DNA of 64,000 nt, from the NCBI RefSeq assembly GCF_001612765.1, contig NZ_BDBB01000033.1, positions 44,212 through 108,211 on the forward strand, given 5' to 3'. A program made the translations under genes and the position numbers. The notes under the pieces are model-generated. The model was not told the origin of the DNA and ran no database searches. It saw nothing but the letters and a program-made list of their open reading frames with translations. This document shows positions 8,883-17,282 of the stretch, piece by piece (positions within the stretch are counted from its first letter, which is position 1; each line of letters opens with the position of its first letter). The DNA is from Nocardia arthritidis NBRC 100137. Its GTDB lineage: Bacteria > Actinomycetota > Actinomycetes > Mycobacteriales > Mycobacteriaceae.

Positions 8883-9596
8883 ATGAGCAATCCAGGGGCG
8901 GGGGTCTTGGCCGTGATGCCGCTGCACACGATCAGCGAGGTCTACGGAGAAGCCGGGCTGCGGGAACGACTACTGCTGGAAATCGCCGAACTTCCGGACA
9001 CACAGCGCCTGGCCGCGGCGCTCGATCTCGCGGCCGACCTGCACCGTGACGACAGGTACGGCCGCGAACCCTACCTCAGTCATCTTCTGCGCGTGACGAT
9101 TCGGATCATCAGCCACTACGAGATCCGGGATCCCGATGTGGTCGCAGCGGGGCTGTTGCACGACTCGGTCGAGGATCACGCCGCCGAACTGGCCGCCGAT
9201 CGCCCCGGCCCGGCCGTCGGCGCCGCGCTGGACACGCTCGCCGATCGATTCGGTGCGCGCGTGGCCGATCTCGTCGCCGCGGTGACCAATCCCGAACCGG
9301 ATCCGGCGCGCGACCGGCAGGCGCAGTACCGCGAACACGTCGCGGCCAACCTCGACCGGGACCCGTGGGCCCGCGTCATCAAGCTCTCCGATTTCACCGA
9401 CAACGGCGTCGGCATCCTCTACGCCACCGGTCCCGCGATGACGAAACTCGCCGCCAAGTACCGCCCGCTCACCGACGTCTACCGCGACCTGGTCACCCGG
9501 CCGGACACACCGCTGGCCGACCACGTCCGGCGGCACATCCTCGACCAACTCGACCGCGCGGACGAACGCTTCGAGGCCATCCTGTCGCGGGACTGA
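8883..9596 (+). CDS. HD-domain protein related to RelA/SpoT (p)ppGpp hydrolases
   Basis: A 237-residue single HD domain. The order of motifs follows the SpoT/MESH1 hydrolase domain: YLSHLLRVTIR (first His), LLHDSVEDHA (HD and ED), RVADLVAAVTNPE and IKLSDFTDNGVGI (the D...N segment that replaces the usual ADRLHN). No synthetase or regulatory domains are present, so it may be a small alarmone hydrolase or act on another phosphorylated nucleotide. Probably leaderless: TAGCCT at 8871-8876 ends 6 bases before the ATG. Confidence 0.75.
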   Translation: MSNPGAGVLAVMPLHTISEVYGEAGLRERLLLEIAELPDTQRLAAALDLAADLHRDDRYGREPYLSHLLRVTIRIISHYEIRDPDVVAAGLLHDSVEDHAAELAADRPGPAVGAALDTLADRFGARVADLVAAVTNPEPDPARDRQAQYREHVAANLDRDPWARVIKLSDFTDNGVGILYATGPAMTKLAAKYRPLTDVYRDLVTRPDTPLADHVRRHILDQLDRADERFEAILSRD

Positions 9597-9634
9597 TCGC
9601 CGCACGGGCCCGAGTCGGAAGGCCCTGCGGCACA

Positions 9635-9784
9635 ATGGACTCGAATACCGAGCATCCCGAGAACAGGCTGCGGGCCGAACCCGTGCCGGTCCGACCCTGC
9701 CCGGACGAACTCATGAGGTCGCGCCGACGCCGGCCCACGGCCGGCCTTCCGGGCGCACGGGCTGAGCCACACGCGGTGGGTTGA
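9635..9784 (+). CDS. Possible 49-residue small protein (weak)
   Basis: An open frame starting MDSNTEHPENRLRAEPVPV and ending at TGA before the tetR stop. GC at third codon positions is high and the stretch is not shadowed by a larger gene. The nearest purine-rich element, GGAAGG, is 12 bases from the ATG, which is far. I recognise no family. It could be noncoding spacer between convergent genes. Confidence 0.22.
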   Translation: MDSNTEHPENRLRAEPVPVRPCPDELMRSRRRRPTAGLPGARAEPHAVG

Positions 9785-9788
9785 GCGG

Positions 9789-10364
9789 TCAGGGCGTGCG
9801 TAGCACCGACTCGACCAACTCCCGCACCGCCGCCAGCAACCGATCGGTCTCACCGGCCCGGACCATGGCGGGCACCAACTCGGCGCTCAACGCGCCGAGC
9901 AGCAGCCGCCCGACCACTTCGGCGTCCAGGTCCGGACGGGCTTCGCTCAGCAACGTGGTGACGTGGTTGTCCCAGAACGCGTGGAACTCGGCGGTCCGCG
10001 GATGCGGGGGCTCGGTGCGATAGGCGACCATCAGCTCGGAATTGTCGATCACCAGCCGTGCCATCGCGTCGAAGTACGCGATCAAGCGGACATCGGCGGG
10101 CGCACCGGGACCCAGCGGCGGCGGGCCGTTGGTGATCGCGTCCATGAGCGTGAGCGCGCTCTCGGCAACCATCTCGTGCAAGAGCCCGGCGCGGTTGCCG
10201 AAGCGATGGAAGATGGTGCCTTTGCCCACTCCGGCGGCGGCCGCGACCCGGTCCATGGTGATCGCTTCGGCGCCGTGCTCCGCGAGCAGCGCGCTGGTGG
10301 CATCCAGAATCGCCCGTCGATTGCGCGCCGCGTCCGCCCGTTCTCTGGGCCGTCCGTCGACCAT
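9789..10364 (-). CDS. TetR-family transcriptional regulator
   Basis: A 191-residue regulator. The N-terminal HTH is typical: AILDATSALLAEHGAEAITMDRVAAAAGVGKGTIFHRFGNRAGLL. The rest is the ligand-binding helical domain with low conservation. It is divergent from the oxidoreductase at 10449 across 84 bases that contain a large inverted repeat, so it very likely represses both genes and responds to a substrate of the oxidoreductase. Confidence 0.9.
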   Translation of the reverse strand: MVDGRPRERADAARNRRAILDATSALLAEHGAEAITMDRVAAAAGVGKGTIFHRFGNRAGLLHEMVAESALTLMDAITNGPPPLGPGAPADVRLIAYFDAMARLVIDNSELMVAYRTEPPHPRTAEFHAFWDNHVTTLLSEARPDLDAEVVGRLLLGALSAELVPAMVRAGETDRLLAAVRELVESVLRTP

Positions 10365-10385
10365 CGCACCCGCTTTCTAGACAAG

Positions 10386-10433
10386 TTGACCAACGGTCCA
10401 TATGATCGAGTAATCAATTGGACCGTCAGTCAA
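10386..10433. promoter_or_regulatory. TetR operator: paired inverted repeat between divergent genes
   Basis: TTGACCAACGGTCCA at 10386-10400 faces TTGGACCGTCAGTCAA at 10418-10433; the arms match as an inverted repeat in 13 of 15 positions across a 17-base spacer. Each arm is itself a smaller palindrome (GACC-AAC-GGTC on the left, GAC-CGTCA-GTC on the right), which fits binding of two TetR dimers. TATGAT at 10401 and TAATCA at 10411 lie between the arms and could serve as -10 elements. Confidence 0.75.
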
Positions 10434-10448
10434 TTTATGGAGTTCGTG

Positions 10449-11432
10449 ATGCAGGCAATCGTAATGACGGCAGTAGGGGACCCCGACGTGCTGGTGGCCG
10501 CCGATGTCCCCGCCCCGCAGGCGGCCGCGGACGAGGTGGTGATCCGCGCCGAGGCGATACCGGTGCTGTTCCCGGAGACAAAGCTGCGCTCCGGCGAGTT
10601 CCCGCTCGGCGCGCCGCTGCCGCTGATCTTCGGTTTCCAGGCCGCAGGGGTCGTCACGGAGGTCGGCCCGCAAGTCGATCCGGCGCTGCTCGGACGACGA
10701 GTCGTCGTGGCGACCAAGGGTTGCGGCGCCTACGCCGAATTCGTCGCCGCGCCCGCTGATTCCGTGGCGCCCATTCCGGACGGCCTGTCCTTCGTCGACG
10801 CCGCGGCGGTGCTGATGAACGGATCGGTGGCGATTCCGCTGCTCGAGACCGCCGCGCTGACAGGCGTCGAAACCGTCCTGATCGAGGCGGCCGCCACGGG
10901 TGTCGGCAGCGCCCTGACCCAACTGGCCGCAGAATTCGGGGCGGCGCGCGTCATCGGCACCGCGGGCAGCCCCGAGAAAGCGGCCCGGGCTCGCGCGCTG
11001 GGCGCCGACGAGGTGATCGACCACAACGATCCCGCGTGGACCACCCGGCTGCGTGAAGCGCTCGGCGGCACAACCGTTGATGTGGTGTTCGATTCGATCG
11101 GCGGTGCGAGCGCATCCGGCCTGCTCGATCTCATGACCCCGCTGCGCGGACGGATGCTGGGCTACGGATGGCTGTCCGGCGCACCCGCGCAGGTGTCGGC
11201 GACCGACCTGATCATGCGCGGGCTCACCTTCACCGGCTGCGCGGGGGCGGACTGGCTGAACCGAGTCGCACAGGCGCGCGGAGCCGTGCTGGCCCGCGCG
11301 GCGGCGGGTGGGCTCGATCCGCTGGTCGAGACGGTACTTCCGCTTGACCAGGCAAGTCACGCGCATCGGCTGCTGGAGAACCGGGCCCCCCTGGGCAAAA
11401 TCGTGCTGCGTCCTGGGGCCGCCACGTCCTGA
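10449..11432 (+). CDS. Zinc-independent medium-chain dehydrogenase/reductase (quinone oxidoreductase-like)
   Basis: A 327-residue MDR enzyme starting MQAIVMTAVGDPDVLVAADV. It has the GroES-like N-terminal domain without the zinc ligands of alcohol dehydrogenases, and a Rossmann NADPH-binding domain with VLIEAAATGVGSALTQLAAE, the QOR-type variant. The C-terminal segment (HRLLENRAPLGKIVL) is typical of quinone/enone reductases. The likely role is NADPH-dependent reduction of quinones or enals, under control of the divergent TetR protein. ATG at 10449 chosen by homology of the N-terminus; the frame is open further upstream through the operator. Confidence 0.88.
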   Translation: MQAIVMTAVGDPDVLVAADVPAPQAAADEVVIRAEAIPVLFPETKLRSGEFPLGAPLPLIFGFQAAGVVTEVGPQVDPALLGRRVVVATKGCGAYAEFVAAPADSVAPIPDGLSFVDAAAVLMNGSVAIPLLETAALTGVETVLIEAAATGVGSALTQLAAEFGAARVIGTAGSPEKAARARALGADEVIDHNDPAWTTRLREALGGTTVDVVFDSIGGASASGLLDLMTPLRGRMLGYGWLSGAPAQVSATDLIMRGLTFTGCAGADWLNRVAQARGAVLARAAAGGLDPLVETVLPLDQASHAHRLLENRAPLGKIVLRPGAATS

Positions 11433-11474
11433 GAGCGGCGCGAAGCCTGCGCCGCCGTGGCTAGGGTGGGTTCC

Positions 11475-12641
11475 GTGCGGACTTCTCTGGAATCCCATAT
11501 CGGCGCCGCCAACGCGCTCACGGCACGCTGGTGCGCGGCGGTGGGCGAGCGAGACTTCGTGGTGTCCGGCGCAGGCGTCTGGCCGCTGCTGACCTTGCTC
11601 GCCTCCGCGGCGGACGGTCCGGCACGGGACGAACTGTCGACAGCGATCGGCGTACCCGCGGCGACGGGCCGGGAAGAAGCGCTCCGGTTGCTGCACGACC
11701 TCCAGCGCGCGGACGCGGTGTCGGCGGCGCTGGGCGTGTGGGTGCGCCATGATCTTCCGCTGGACGAAGCCTGGTCGCAGGCGCTGCCCGAGGGAGTTCT
11801 CGCCCGGCTGGCCGGCCAGTCCGAACTCGACAGCTGGGCGGCCCGGCATACCGACGGGCTCATCGAGCGGTTCCCCCTCTCGGTCGATCCCGGCACGCTG
11901 CTGGTGCTCGCCACCGCGCTGGTCGCGAAGACCCGGTGGCAAGTGCCTTTCGACGTCGGGACGCTGACCCCGAAAGACGGTCCGTGGCAGGGGCATCGCG
12001 GCCCCGGGTTGTCGCGCGCGAGCACAGATCTGGCGAACGCCGCGATCCTGGACGCGCCGGAACCGGTCACGCGCGTCGTCGTCGAAGGTGTGGCCGACCT
12101 CGACGTCCACCTGCTGCTCGGCACGGGCACCGCCGGGACCGTGCTCGGAACCGGCCTGGCGGCGCTGTCCGGTGCCGTGCCGGTCCGCTCCGACCTGCCG
12201 GTCGGCACCGAGGGGCCGGGCCTCGCCGTGCGCACCGAGCAGGTGCTGACCGGCACAGCTCAACTGCGAATCCGGCTGCCGCCTTTCGAGGTCAGATCCA
12301 CCCATGACCTGCTCACCCGGCCCGGCTTGTTCGGACTGACCGCCGCGACCGACTGCACCCAGGGCCATTTCCCGGCGATCTCGCCTTTCCCGCTCTGCGT
12401 CGGTGGCGGAGCGCAGGAGGTCCTCGCCCGGTTCAGCCATGAAGGCTTCGAGGCCGCCGCCGTGACGGCCTTCGCGTTACGCGCGGCAGGGGCGGCGCTG
12501 CGGCACAACTACGCACCCGTCGTCTCGGTGAACTTCGACCGCCCCTTCGGCTTTCTCGCCGTACACCGCCCGACCGGGCTCGTGGCCGTCGCGGGCTGGA
12601 TCGCGACCCCGCCCGCGTCGTCCCCCGACGTTCCGGTCTGA
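11475..12641 (+). CDS. Serpin-like protein
   Basis: A 388-residue protein resembling the serpin family (conformational serine protease inhibitors), rare among actinobacteria. The clearest match is the C-terminal strand region VNFDRPFGFLAVHRPTGLVAVAGWI, equivalent to the FxxDHPFLFxIR...TGxILFMGRV block of serpins. Other serpin-like segments are SGAGVWPLLTLLASAADGPARDEL near the N-terminus and a helix after ALVAKTRWQVPF. The expected reactive-centre hinge (about residues 325-345, GFEAAAVTAFALRAAG) is alanine-rich. No signal peptide is seen, so it may act in the cytoplasm. The GTG at 11475 is favoured because TAGGGT at 11462-11467 ends 7 bases before it (leaderless); an in-frame GTG lies at 11457. 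Confidence 0.7.
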   Translation: MRTSLESHIGAANALTARWCAAVGERDFVVSGAGVWPLLTLLASAADGPARDELSTAIGVPAATGREEALRLLHDLQRADAVSAALGVWVRHDLPLDEAWSQALPEGVLARLAGQSELDSWAARHTDGLIERFPLSVDPGTLLVLATALVAKTRWQVPFDVGTLTPKDGPWQGHRGPGLSRASTDLANAAILDAPEPVTRVVVEGVADLDVHLLLGTGTAGTVLGTGLAALSGAVPVRSDLPVGTEGPGLAVRTEQVLTGTAQLRIRLPPFEVRSTHDLLTRPGLFGLTAATDCTQGHFPAISPFPLCVGGGAQEVLARFSHEGFEAAAVTAFALRAAGAALRHNYAPVVSVNFDRPFGFLAVHRPTGLVAVAGWIATPPASSPDVPV

Positions 12642-12657
12642 GCGCCCGCCCGGACCG

Positions 12658-13884
12658 CTACCGCCGGGCGAAGTGCGGAGCGTGCTCCGGCAAGACGCCG
12701 CGAGCGAGCAAGTACGGTGGCACGCTGCGTATCACGGGGACCCGGCGCAGGATGCGCACCGGCAGCGGTGCGCGGGAAGCGCTCGCGATGTCGATTCGCC
12801 CGTCGAGGGCAGGAGCGATCGCGATAGCGTGCAGGAGCCGCTGCATGCCCTGCGTCACGACGGTCGGGAATCTGCGCCGTCGCTGCACCTTCGCCAGATC
12901 CCTGATCCGCAGCGTGCCCGAGAGCAGCGGCGGGGCGAGAATTCTGGCCGCGGCGACGGCATCCTGAACGGCCAGGTTGATGCCGACGCCGCCGGCCGGT
13001 GACATGGCGTGGGCGGCGTCGCCGAGACAGAGCAGGCCGTGGGTGTACCACTGGGTCAGCCGGTCGAGTCTCACGTCCAGCAACTTGACCTCGTCCCAGC
13101 TGGACAAGGCGTCGACCCGGTCGTAGAGCCAGGGCGCGGCCTCGGCCAGACCGCGCATGACGTCCCCGACCGGCCCGCGGCGGGCGGGCGCGTCGGCGCC
13201 CTTGGCGATCAACGTCGCGCACTGCCAGTAGTCGCCGCGGTCGAGCAGAACCGCCACCCGCCGGGCGCTGACGATCGGCAGCGCGCCGACGGGGTCGATC
13301 TCGGTGCGCGGCAGGCGGAACCACCAGACGTCCATCGGCGCCGACCAGGCGTGTGCCGACAGCCCCGCCGCCCACCGCAGCAGTGAGCCGCGGCCGTCGC
13401 AGGCCACGGTGAGGTCGGCTTCGATCGAGCCGGTCGCGCCGTCGGCGGTGCGGTAGACGACGCCACCGACCCGCCCATCGATCCAGACCAGGTCGGTGGC
13501 CTCGGTATTCATCCGCAGACGGAAGGTGGGCTCGGCCGCCGCGGCACGCGCGAGCAGATCCAGCAGATCCCATTGCGGCACCATGGCGACGTATTTGTGC
13601 TTGCCCGGCAGGTTTTTCAGCGTCGCGAGGGTCTGCAGGCCGCCCGCGATCGGCAACTGCACCTGATCCACCTTGCGCGCGGGAAGTTTCGCGAATTCGG
13701 CGCCGAGACCCAGTTCGTCGATCAGGTCGAGGGTGGTGGGATGCACGGTGTCGCCGCGGAAGTCGCGGAGGAAATCCGTGTGCTTCTCCAGCACCGTGAC
13801 CTCCACACCTGCCCTGGCCAGCAGCAGCCCGAGGAACATTCCGGCCGGTCCCCCGCCGACCACCAGGCATGTCGTGCGTTCCAT
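12658..13884 (-). CDS. FAD-dependent monooxygenase (PHBH fold)
   Basis: A 408-residue flavoprotein of the FAD_binding_3 group. It has the dinucleotide-binding GGGPAGMFLGLLLARAG at the N-terminus and the second FAD motif GDAAHAMSPAGGVGINLAVQDA near residue 290. Such enzymes hydroxylate aromatic or polyketide substrates or act as oxidoreductases in catabolism. Start at 13884 (MERTTCLVV) is supported by AGGAGG 8 bases upstream. It is convergent with the serpin gene, ending 16 bases from it. Substrate unknown. Confidence 0.85.
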   Translation of the reverse strand: MERTTCLVVGGGPAGMFLGLLLARAGVEVTVLEKHTDFLRDFRGDTVHPTTLDLIDELGLGAEFAKLPARKVDQVQLPIAGGLQTLATLKNLPGKHKYVAMVPQWDLLDLLARAAAAEPTFRLRMNTEATDLVWIDGRVGGVVYRTADGATGSIEADLTVACDGRGSLLRWAAGLSAHAWSAPMDVWWFRLPRTEIDPVGALPIVSARRVAVLLDRGDYWQCATLIAKGADAPARRGPVGDVMRGLAEAAPWLYDRVDALSSWDEVKLLDVRLDRLTQWYTHGLLCLGDAAHAMSPAGGVGINLAVQDAVAAARILAPPLLSGTLRIRDLAKVQRRRRFPTVVTQGMQRLLHAIAIAPALDGRIDIASASRAPLPVRILRRVPVIRSVPPYLLARGVLPEHAPHFARR

Positions 13885-13998
13885 CGACTGTGCCTCCTCG
13901 GTCGCCGCATCCCGCAAGGTGTCGCCCGTCGCGCAAATCCTAGTGCGGTGGGCGCGGCACCGGATCCGGATCGGCTGCGGCCGACCGGATCCGCCCGC

Positions 13999-14532
13999 CT
14001 AGCCGATGTCCCTGTGCAGGACGAAGAAGTACGGTTCGGCCATACCGCGCAAATCCATCACGCCGAGCAAGGTGTGCTCGTCGGCGCGCCGGAAGTGATC
14101 GATGATCGGCAGGTGGTCGTAGACCATCGCGGCACTCGTCACGCCGCGGAATTCGACCTCGCGCAGACGCGCGGTGGGTTTGCGCGTACGCAGCGCGGGA
14201 GCAAAGGCAGGCAGCAGTTTGCGCAGGGCACGCACCCCGGACAGCGGCACCCGCCCGGCCAGGCCGAGCGGGACGCGGCGCGGATCGATCGGGAAGACCT
14301 TGCCACCCGAGGTGAACAGCAGCGGATGCACGTGATCGGGGCCGTCGAACTGCTTGCCGTACCAGCCCGAAGCCACGAGCACACCATCCATCGGATGGCC
14401 CGTGTGCAGTTCCTCTCCCCGCCAGCGCCCCGTCGCGATCTCCACGACCGGCGCCGCGGGGAGGCGGTCGAACAGTGCCCACGCCTCCTGCGCGGTGCGG
14501 ACGTCTGTCACGGTCAGCTCGTTCGTGGCCAT
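13999..14532 (-). CDS. DUF4334 (GXWXG) domain protein
   Basis: A 177-residue cytosolic protein. The N-terminal part has the G-x-W-x-G motif (ATGRWRGEEL) and DGVLVASGWYGKQF; the C-terminal part (AMVYDHLPIIDHFRRAD...VMDLRG...YFFVLHRD) fits DUF4334. The family is uncharacterised and thought lipocalin-like. Start at 14532 (MATNELTVTD) follows AGGAG closely. It may be transcribed with the two membrane-protein genes upstream, but a 33-base inverted repeat intervenes. Confidence 0.8.
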   Translation of the reverse strand: MATNELTVTDVRTAQEAWALFDRLPAAPVVEIATGRWRGEELHTGHPMDGVLVASGWYGKQFDGPDHVHPLLFTSGGKVFPIDPRRVPLGLAGRVPLSGVRALRKLLPAFAPALRTRKPTARLREVEFRGVTSAAMVYDHLPIIDHFRRADEHTLLGVMDLRGMAEPYFFVLHRDIG

Positions 14533-14573
14533 GTCTCCTACTTCCTCGGCGAGGCAACGTTGCGAGAGATACT

Positions 14574-14606
14574 CTATCGGTCTCTCAGAACGGAACGGAC
14601 CGATAG
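14574..14606. promoter_or_regulatory. Perfect 9-bp inverted repeat (operator or attenuator)
   Basis: CTATCGGTC (14574-14582) and GACCGATAG (14598-14606) form a perfect inverted repeat with a 15-base loop, between the stop of the DUF606 gene at 14632 and the start of the DUF4334 gene at 14532. No T-run follows on either strand, so a regulator site for the DUF4334 promoter is as likely as a terminator. A palindrome GCAACGTTGC lies nearby at 14553-14562. Confidence 0.45.
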
Positions 14607-14631
14607 GCCCGGGCGTGCCCAGCACATGTGG

Positions 14632-15138
14632 TCAGTAGGTCGCCATGAGATAGATCCCGGCGATGATCATGACACAGGCGACGATGCGCTTGGAGCTCAC
14701 CGCTCGCCGCGGGAACCCCATCAGCCCGAAGTGATCGATCGCGAGCGCACCGAACATCTGCCCCGCGATGATCAGGGCATTGAAGGTGCCCGCGCCCACA
14801 TCGGAAGCCACCGAGATCATCGCCAGGATTGCGGCCCCGCCGAGGAGACCCCCGAAGGGCGCCCACCGGGGCATGCTTCGGATGTCGAGCCGCGTCGGCC
14901 ACGGCCAGCGGGAGGAAACCAGCAGCGCCACCGTGAGAAAGATTGCGAAGCCGGTGAATGCCACGGCGTAGGAGATCACACCGCACAGCCAGACATTCTT
15001 CAATGCGAGCTTGAGCGAGTTCTGACATCCGGCTTCCACGGAGCGCAGCGCACCTCCGACCAGGATGAATGCGAAGATGAGTGCCATCGTGGCGCGGGGC
15101 AGGGCGGCACGGGTTTTTTCGGCGGTCTGAACCGTCAT
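14632..15138 (-). CDS. DUF606/YdcZ-type small membrane protein, second of a pair
   Basis: A 168-residue protein with five predicted transmembrane helices, of the DMT superfamily DUF606 group. Signature segments: FILVGGALRSVEAGCQNSL, GLLGGAAI, IDHFGLMGFPRR. Arg/Lys cluster in the N-terminus, in the loop after helix 2 (RWPWPTRLDIRSMPR) and after helix 4 (PRRAVSSKR), predicting N-in topology. Its partner at 15202 shows the opposite charge pattern. Substrate unknown. Confidence 0.8.
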   Translation of the reverse strand: MTVQTAEKTRAALPRATMALIFAFILVGGALRSVEAGCQNSLKLALKNVWLCGVISYAVAFTGFAIFLTVALLVSSRWPWPTRLDIRSMPRWAPFGGLLGGAAILAMISVASDVGAGTFNALIIAGQMFGALAIDHFGLMGFPRRAVSSKRIVACVMIIAGIYLMATY

Positions 15139-15201
15139 CGAGAATCCTCGGGAGGGCGCGAAGGTTGGATGGTTGGACCGGCAGCAGTGCGTGTTCTTCT
15201 G

Positions 15202-15690
15202 TCAGGTGACGCTGACCCTGGGCTCGTCGGCCGCCGGCTCGTCGGCCATCAGGTAGATCGCGAGCGTGATCAGCCCGCATGCCAGCAGACGGGGGAGACT
15301 GGCGGATCGCTCGTCGAATCCCATCAGTCCGAAGTGGTCCATGATCACGGCGACCACCATCTCGCCGACGATCACCAGCGCGCTGAAGGTCGCCACACCG
15401 ACATATCGGGCGACGGCGATCATTCCCATGACGGCCGCGCCGCCCAGCAAGCCGCCGAACGGCGCCCACCACGGCATGTTCCGCAAGTCGTCGAGCGTCG
15501 GCCACGGCGACTTCGACGACAGTGCGAGGAAGATCGAAAAGCCGGTAAGTGCTACGGCATAGGAGATCACGGCGCACAGCCACATGTTCTTCATGTGGTT
15601 CATCAACGTGTTCTGACAGCCCGCTTCGGCCGACCGTAGGCTGCCTCCGACCAAGATGAACAGAAAGACCAGTCCGATGGCGATGCTCAT
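15202..15690 (-). CDS. DUF606/YdcZ-type small membrane protein, first of a pair
   Basis: A 162-residue, five-helix paralogue of the next gene (FLFILVGGSLRSAEAGCQNTL, WWAPFGGLLGGAA, MDHFGLMGF). In the loops where the partner is strongly basic this protein is neutral or acidic (SKSPWPTLDDLRNMP, DERSASLPR), and it has an Arg in the loop where the partner has Asp (VARYVG versus VASDVG), suggesting N-out topology. Start ATG at 15690 taken from the paralogue; the nearest ribosome site (AAGGA) is far, and a TTG two codons upstream is an alternative. Confidence 0.78.
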   Translation of the reverse strand: MSIAIGLVFLFILVGGSLRSAEAGCQNTLMNHMKNMWLCAVISYAVALTGFSIFLALSSKSPWPTLDDLRNMPWWAPFGGLLGGAAVMGMIAVARYVGVATFSALVIVGEMVVAVIMDHFGLMGFDERSASLPRLLACGLITLAIYLMADEPAADEPRVSVT

Positions 15691-15909
15691 GGGCAACACA
15701 TCCTTGATTCGGCGGCGGACGAACACCGAAGTCGGCTCGGACACAACTTTCGGGCCGCGAACCGGCCTGATGCGTTCGAGCCGACATCCGGCCGACCTGT
15801 GACTTAAATAACGTACCATCGGATAACGGCACGTTCAATGGGTAATACGTTTGTAGCCGACTACATAAGCTGCCCCGGCGGAAAGGGGCGCGAACGAAGG
15901 GCTGCGATC

Positions 15910-17166
15910 ATGGCACTCGTGCCCGACCTGGTCGATTCCTCTTCACGTAACCCGTCCTCGGCCCCGGCCACGCCAGCGTCGAGGCTGAGCGTCCTGGACC
16001 GGCTCCGGCTCGGCTTGCTCGGAGTCGGTCTGCTCTGTGTGCTCACCGGCCTCCTGCCCCGTGCCGAGGCCGCCGCCAACATGCGTCGCGTGGGCCCGCT
16101 GCTGCTGTTCCTCGCCAGCGTGATCGTGCTCGCCGAACTCACCAGGCAGGCCAAGGTCTTCGACGTCATCGCCCATCGGCTCGCGATCCTCGGTCGCGGT
16201 CACTATCCCGCGCTGTTCGGCCTCTGTGTGCTGTTCGCCTCCGCCACGACTATCGTGCTCAATCTCGACACCACGGCCGTGCTGATCGCCCCGGTCATGC
16301 TGGCCCTCGCGGCGCCTGCCCGCATTCCGCCGCTTCCGCTGGCCATGACCACGCTCTGGCTGGCCAACACCGCGAGTCTGCTATTGCCGGTCTCCAATCT
16401 CACCAATCTGCTCGCCGCCGACCGCGTGGCACTGACCGCGACCGACTTCGCGGCGAAGATGTGGGCACCGCAACTGTTTTCGATCGCGGCGACGATGGTG
16501 TGCCTGTGGCTGTGGTACTGGCGGCGGGGACGACGGGACACCGATCGCTATGTGCCGCCCGAGCCGATCCGCCCCGCGAACTTCCGGGAGCGCTCGCTGC
16601 TGCTGGCCACCGCGGGCGCCTGTTCGCTGTTCGTCATCGCGATCCCCCTCGTCGGCGACCGGATCGGTATCGCGGCGACGCTCGCGGCGCTCATCGCCGT
16701 GGCGGCGTTCGCCGTCTTCGACCGCGGCGCCTTGCGTCTGTCACTCATCCCTTGGCGGCTGCTCGTCTTCGTGATCGGCTTGTTCCTGGTGGTGCCCACC
16801 TTGAGCCGATTCGGCCTCGCCGACGCTATGCACGCCTTGATCGGGACCGATCCCGGTGCGTCCGGCGCGTTCCGGGCCGCCGCGGCAGGCGCCGGCCTCT
16901 CGAACATCGCCAACAACTTACCGGCCTACACCGCGGGCGAGGCGGTGATTCCCCGGCAGAACCGCGATCAGCTTCTCGGGTTGTTGATAGGTGCCAATAT
17001 CGGCTCGATCGTCACGCCGTGGGCGTCGCTCGCGACGCTGCTGTGCTTGGAGTTCTGCCGCATGCACGACGTGCGCGTTCCGATGAAGCGATTCGTCCTG
17101 AGCGGTCTCGTCCTCGCGGTGACCGCCACCGCCGGCGCGGTCGCGGCGCTGTTGATCACTGGTTAG
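15910..17166 (+). CDS. ArsB/CitM (ion transporter superfamily) permease
   Basis: A 418-residue polytopic membrane protein with about 10-11 helices in two halves. Each half carries the family Asn-rich re-entrant signature: LLLPVSNLTNLLAADR near residue 160 and GLSNIANNLPAYTAGEA near residue 330. This is the ArsB/NhaD/citrate-type architecture; arsenite export is a possible role but no arsR or arsC lies nearby, so the substrate is open. ATG at 15910 (MALVPDLVD) follows GAAGGG; divergent from the DUF606 pair across about 220 bases. Confidence 0.8.
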   Translation: MALVPDLVDSSSRNPSSAPATPASRLSVLDRLRLGLLGVGLLCVLTGLLPRAEAAANMRRVGPLLLFLASVIVLAELTRQAKVFDVIAHRLAILGRGHYPALFGLCVLFASATTIVLNLDTTAVLIAPVMLALAAPARIPPLPLAMTTLWLANTASLLLPVSNLTNLLAADRVALTATDFAAKMWAPQLFSIAATMVCLWLWYWRRGRRDTDRYVPPEPIRPANFRERSLLLATAGACSLFVIAIPLVGDRIGIAATLAALIAVAAFAVFDRGALRLSLIPWRLLVFVIGLFLVVPTLSRFGLADAMHALIGTDPGASGAFRAAAAGAGLSNIANNLPAYTAGEAVIPRQNRDQLLGLLIGANIGSIVTPWASLATLLCLEFCRMHDVRVPMKRFVLSGLVLAVTATAGAVAALLITG

Positions 17167-17247
17167 CCGCCGAGACAGCGGTCGCTGATCAGTGCCTGCG
17201 ACGCCCGCTTGACCTCGAGTGCGCTCGAGGTACGAGGATCGGTCGTG

Positions 17248-17282
17248 CTCCCGCTGGTCATCCGTGCACCCACCAGCGGGAG
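17248..17282. terminator. Hairpin between convergent genes
   Basis: CTCCCGCTGGT (17248-17258) pairs perfectly with ACCAGCGGGAG (17272-17282) across a 13-base loop. It lies between the convergent permease (stop 17166) and yciI-like gene (stop 17434). No long T-run follows, which is common in high-GC genomes. Confidence 0.5.

Noticed and set aside
12509..13936. Long open frame offset within the FAD monooxygenase gene
   Set aside because: It is an Arg/Gly/Pro-rich shadow frame; the 12658-13884 frame has the FAD motifs and ribosome site.
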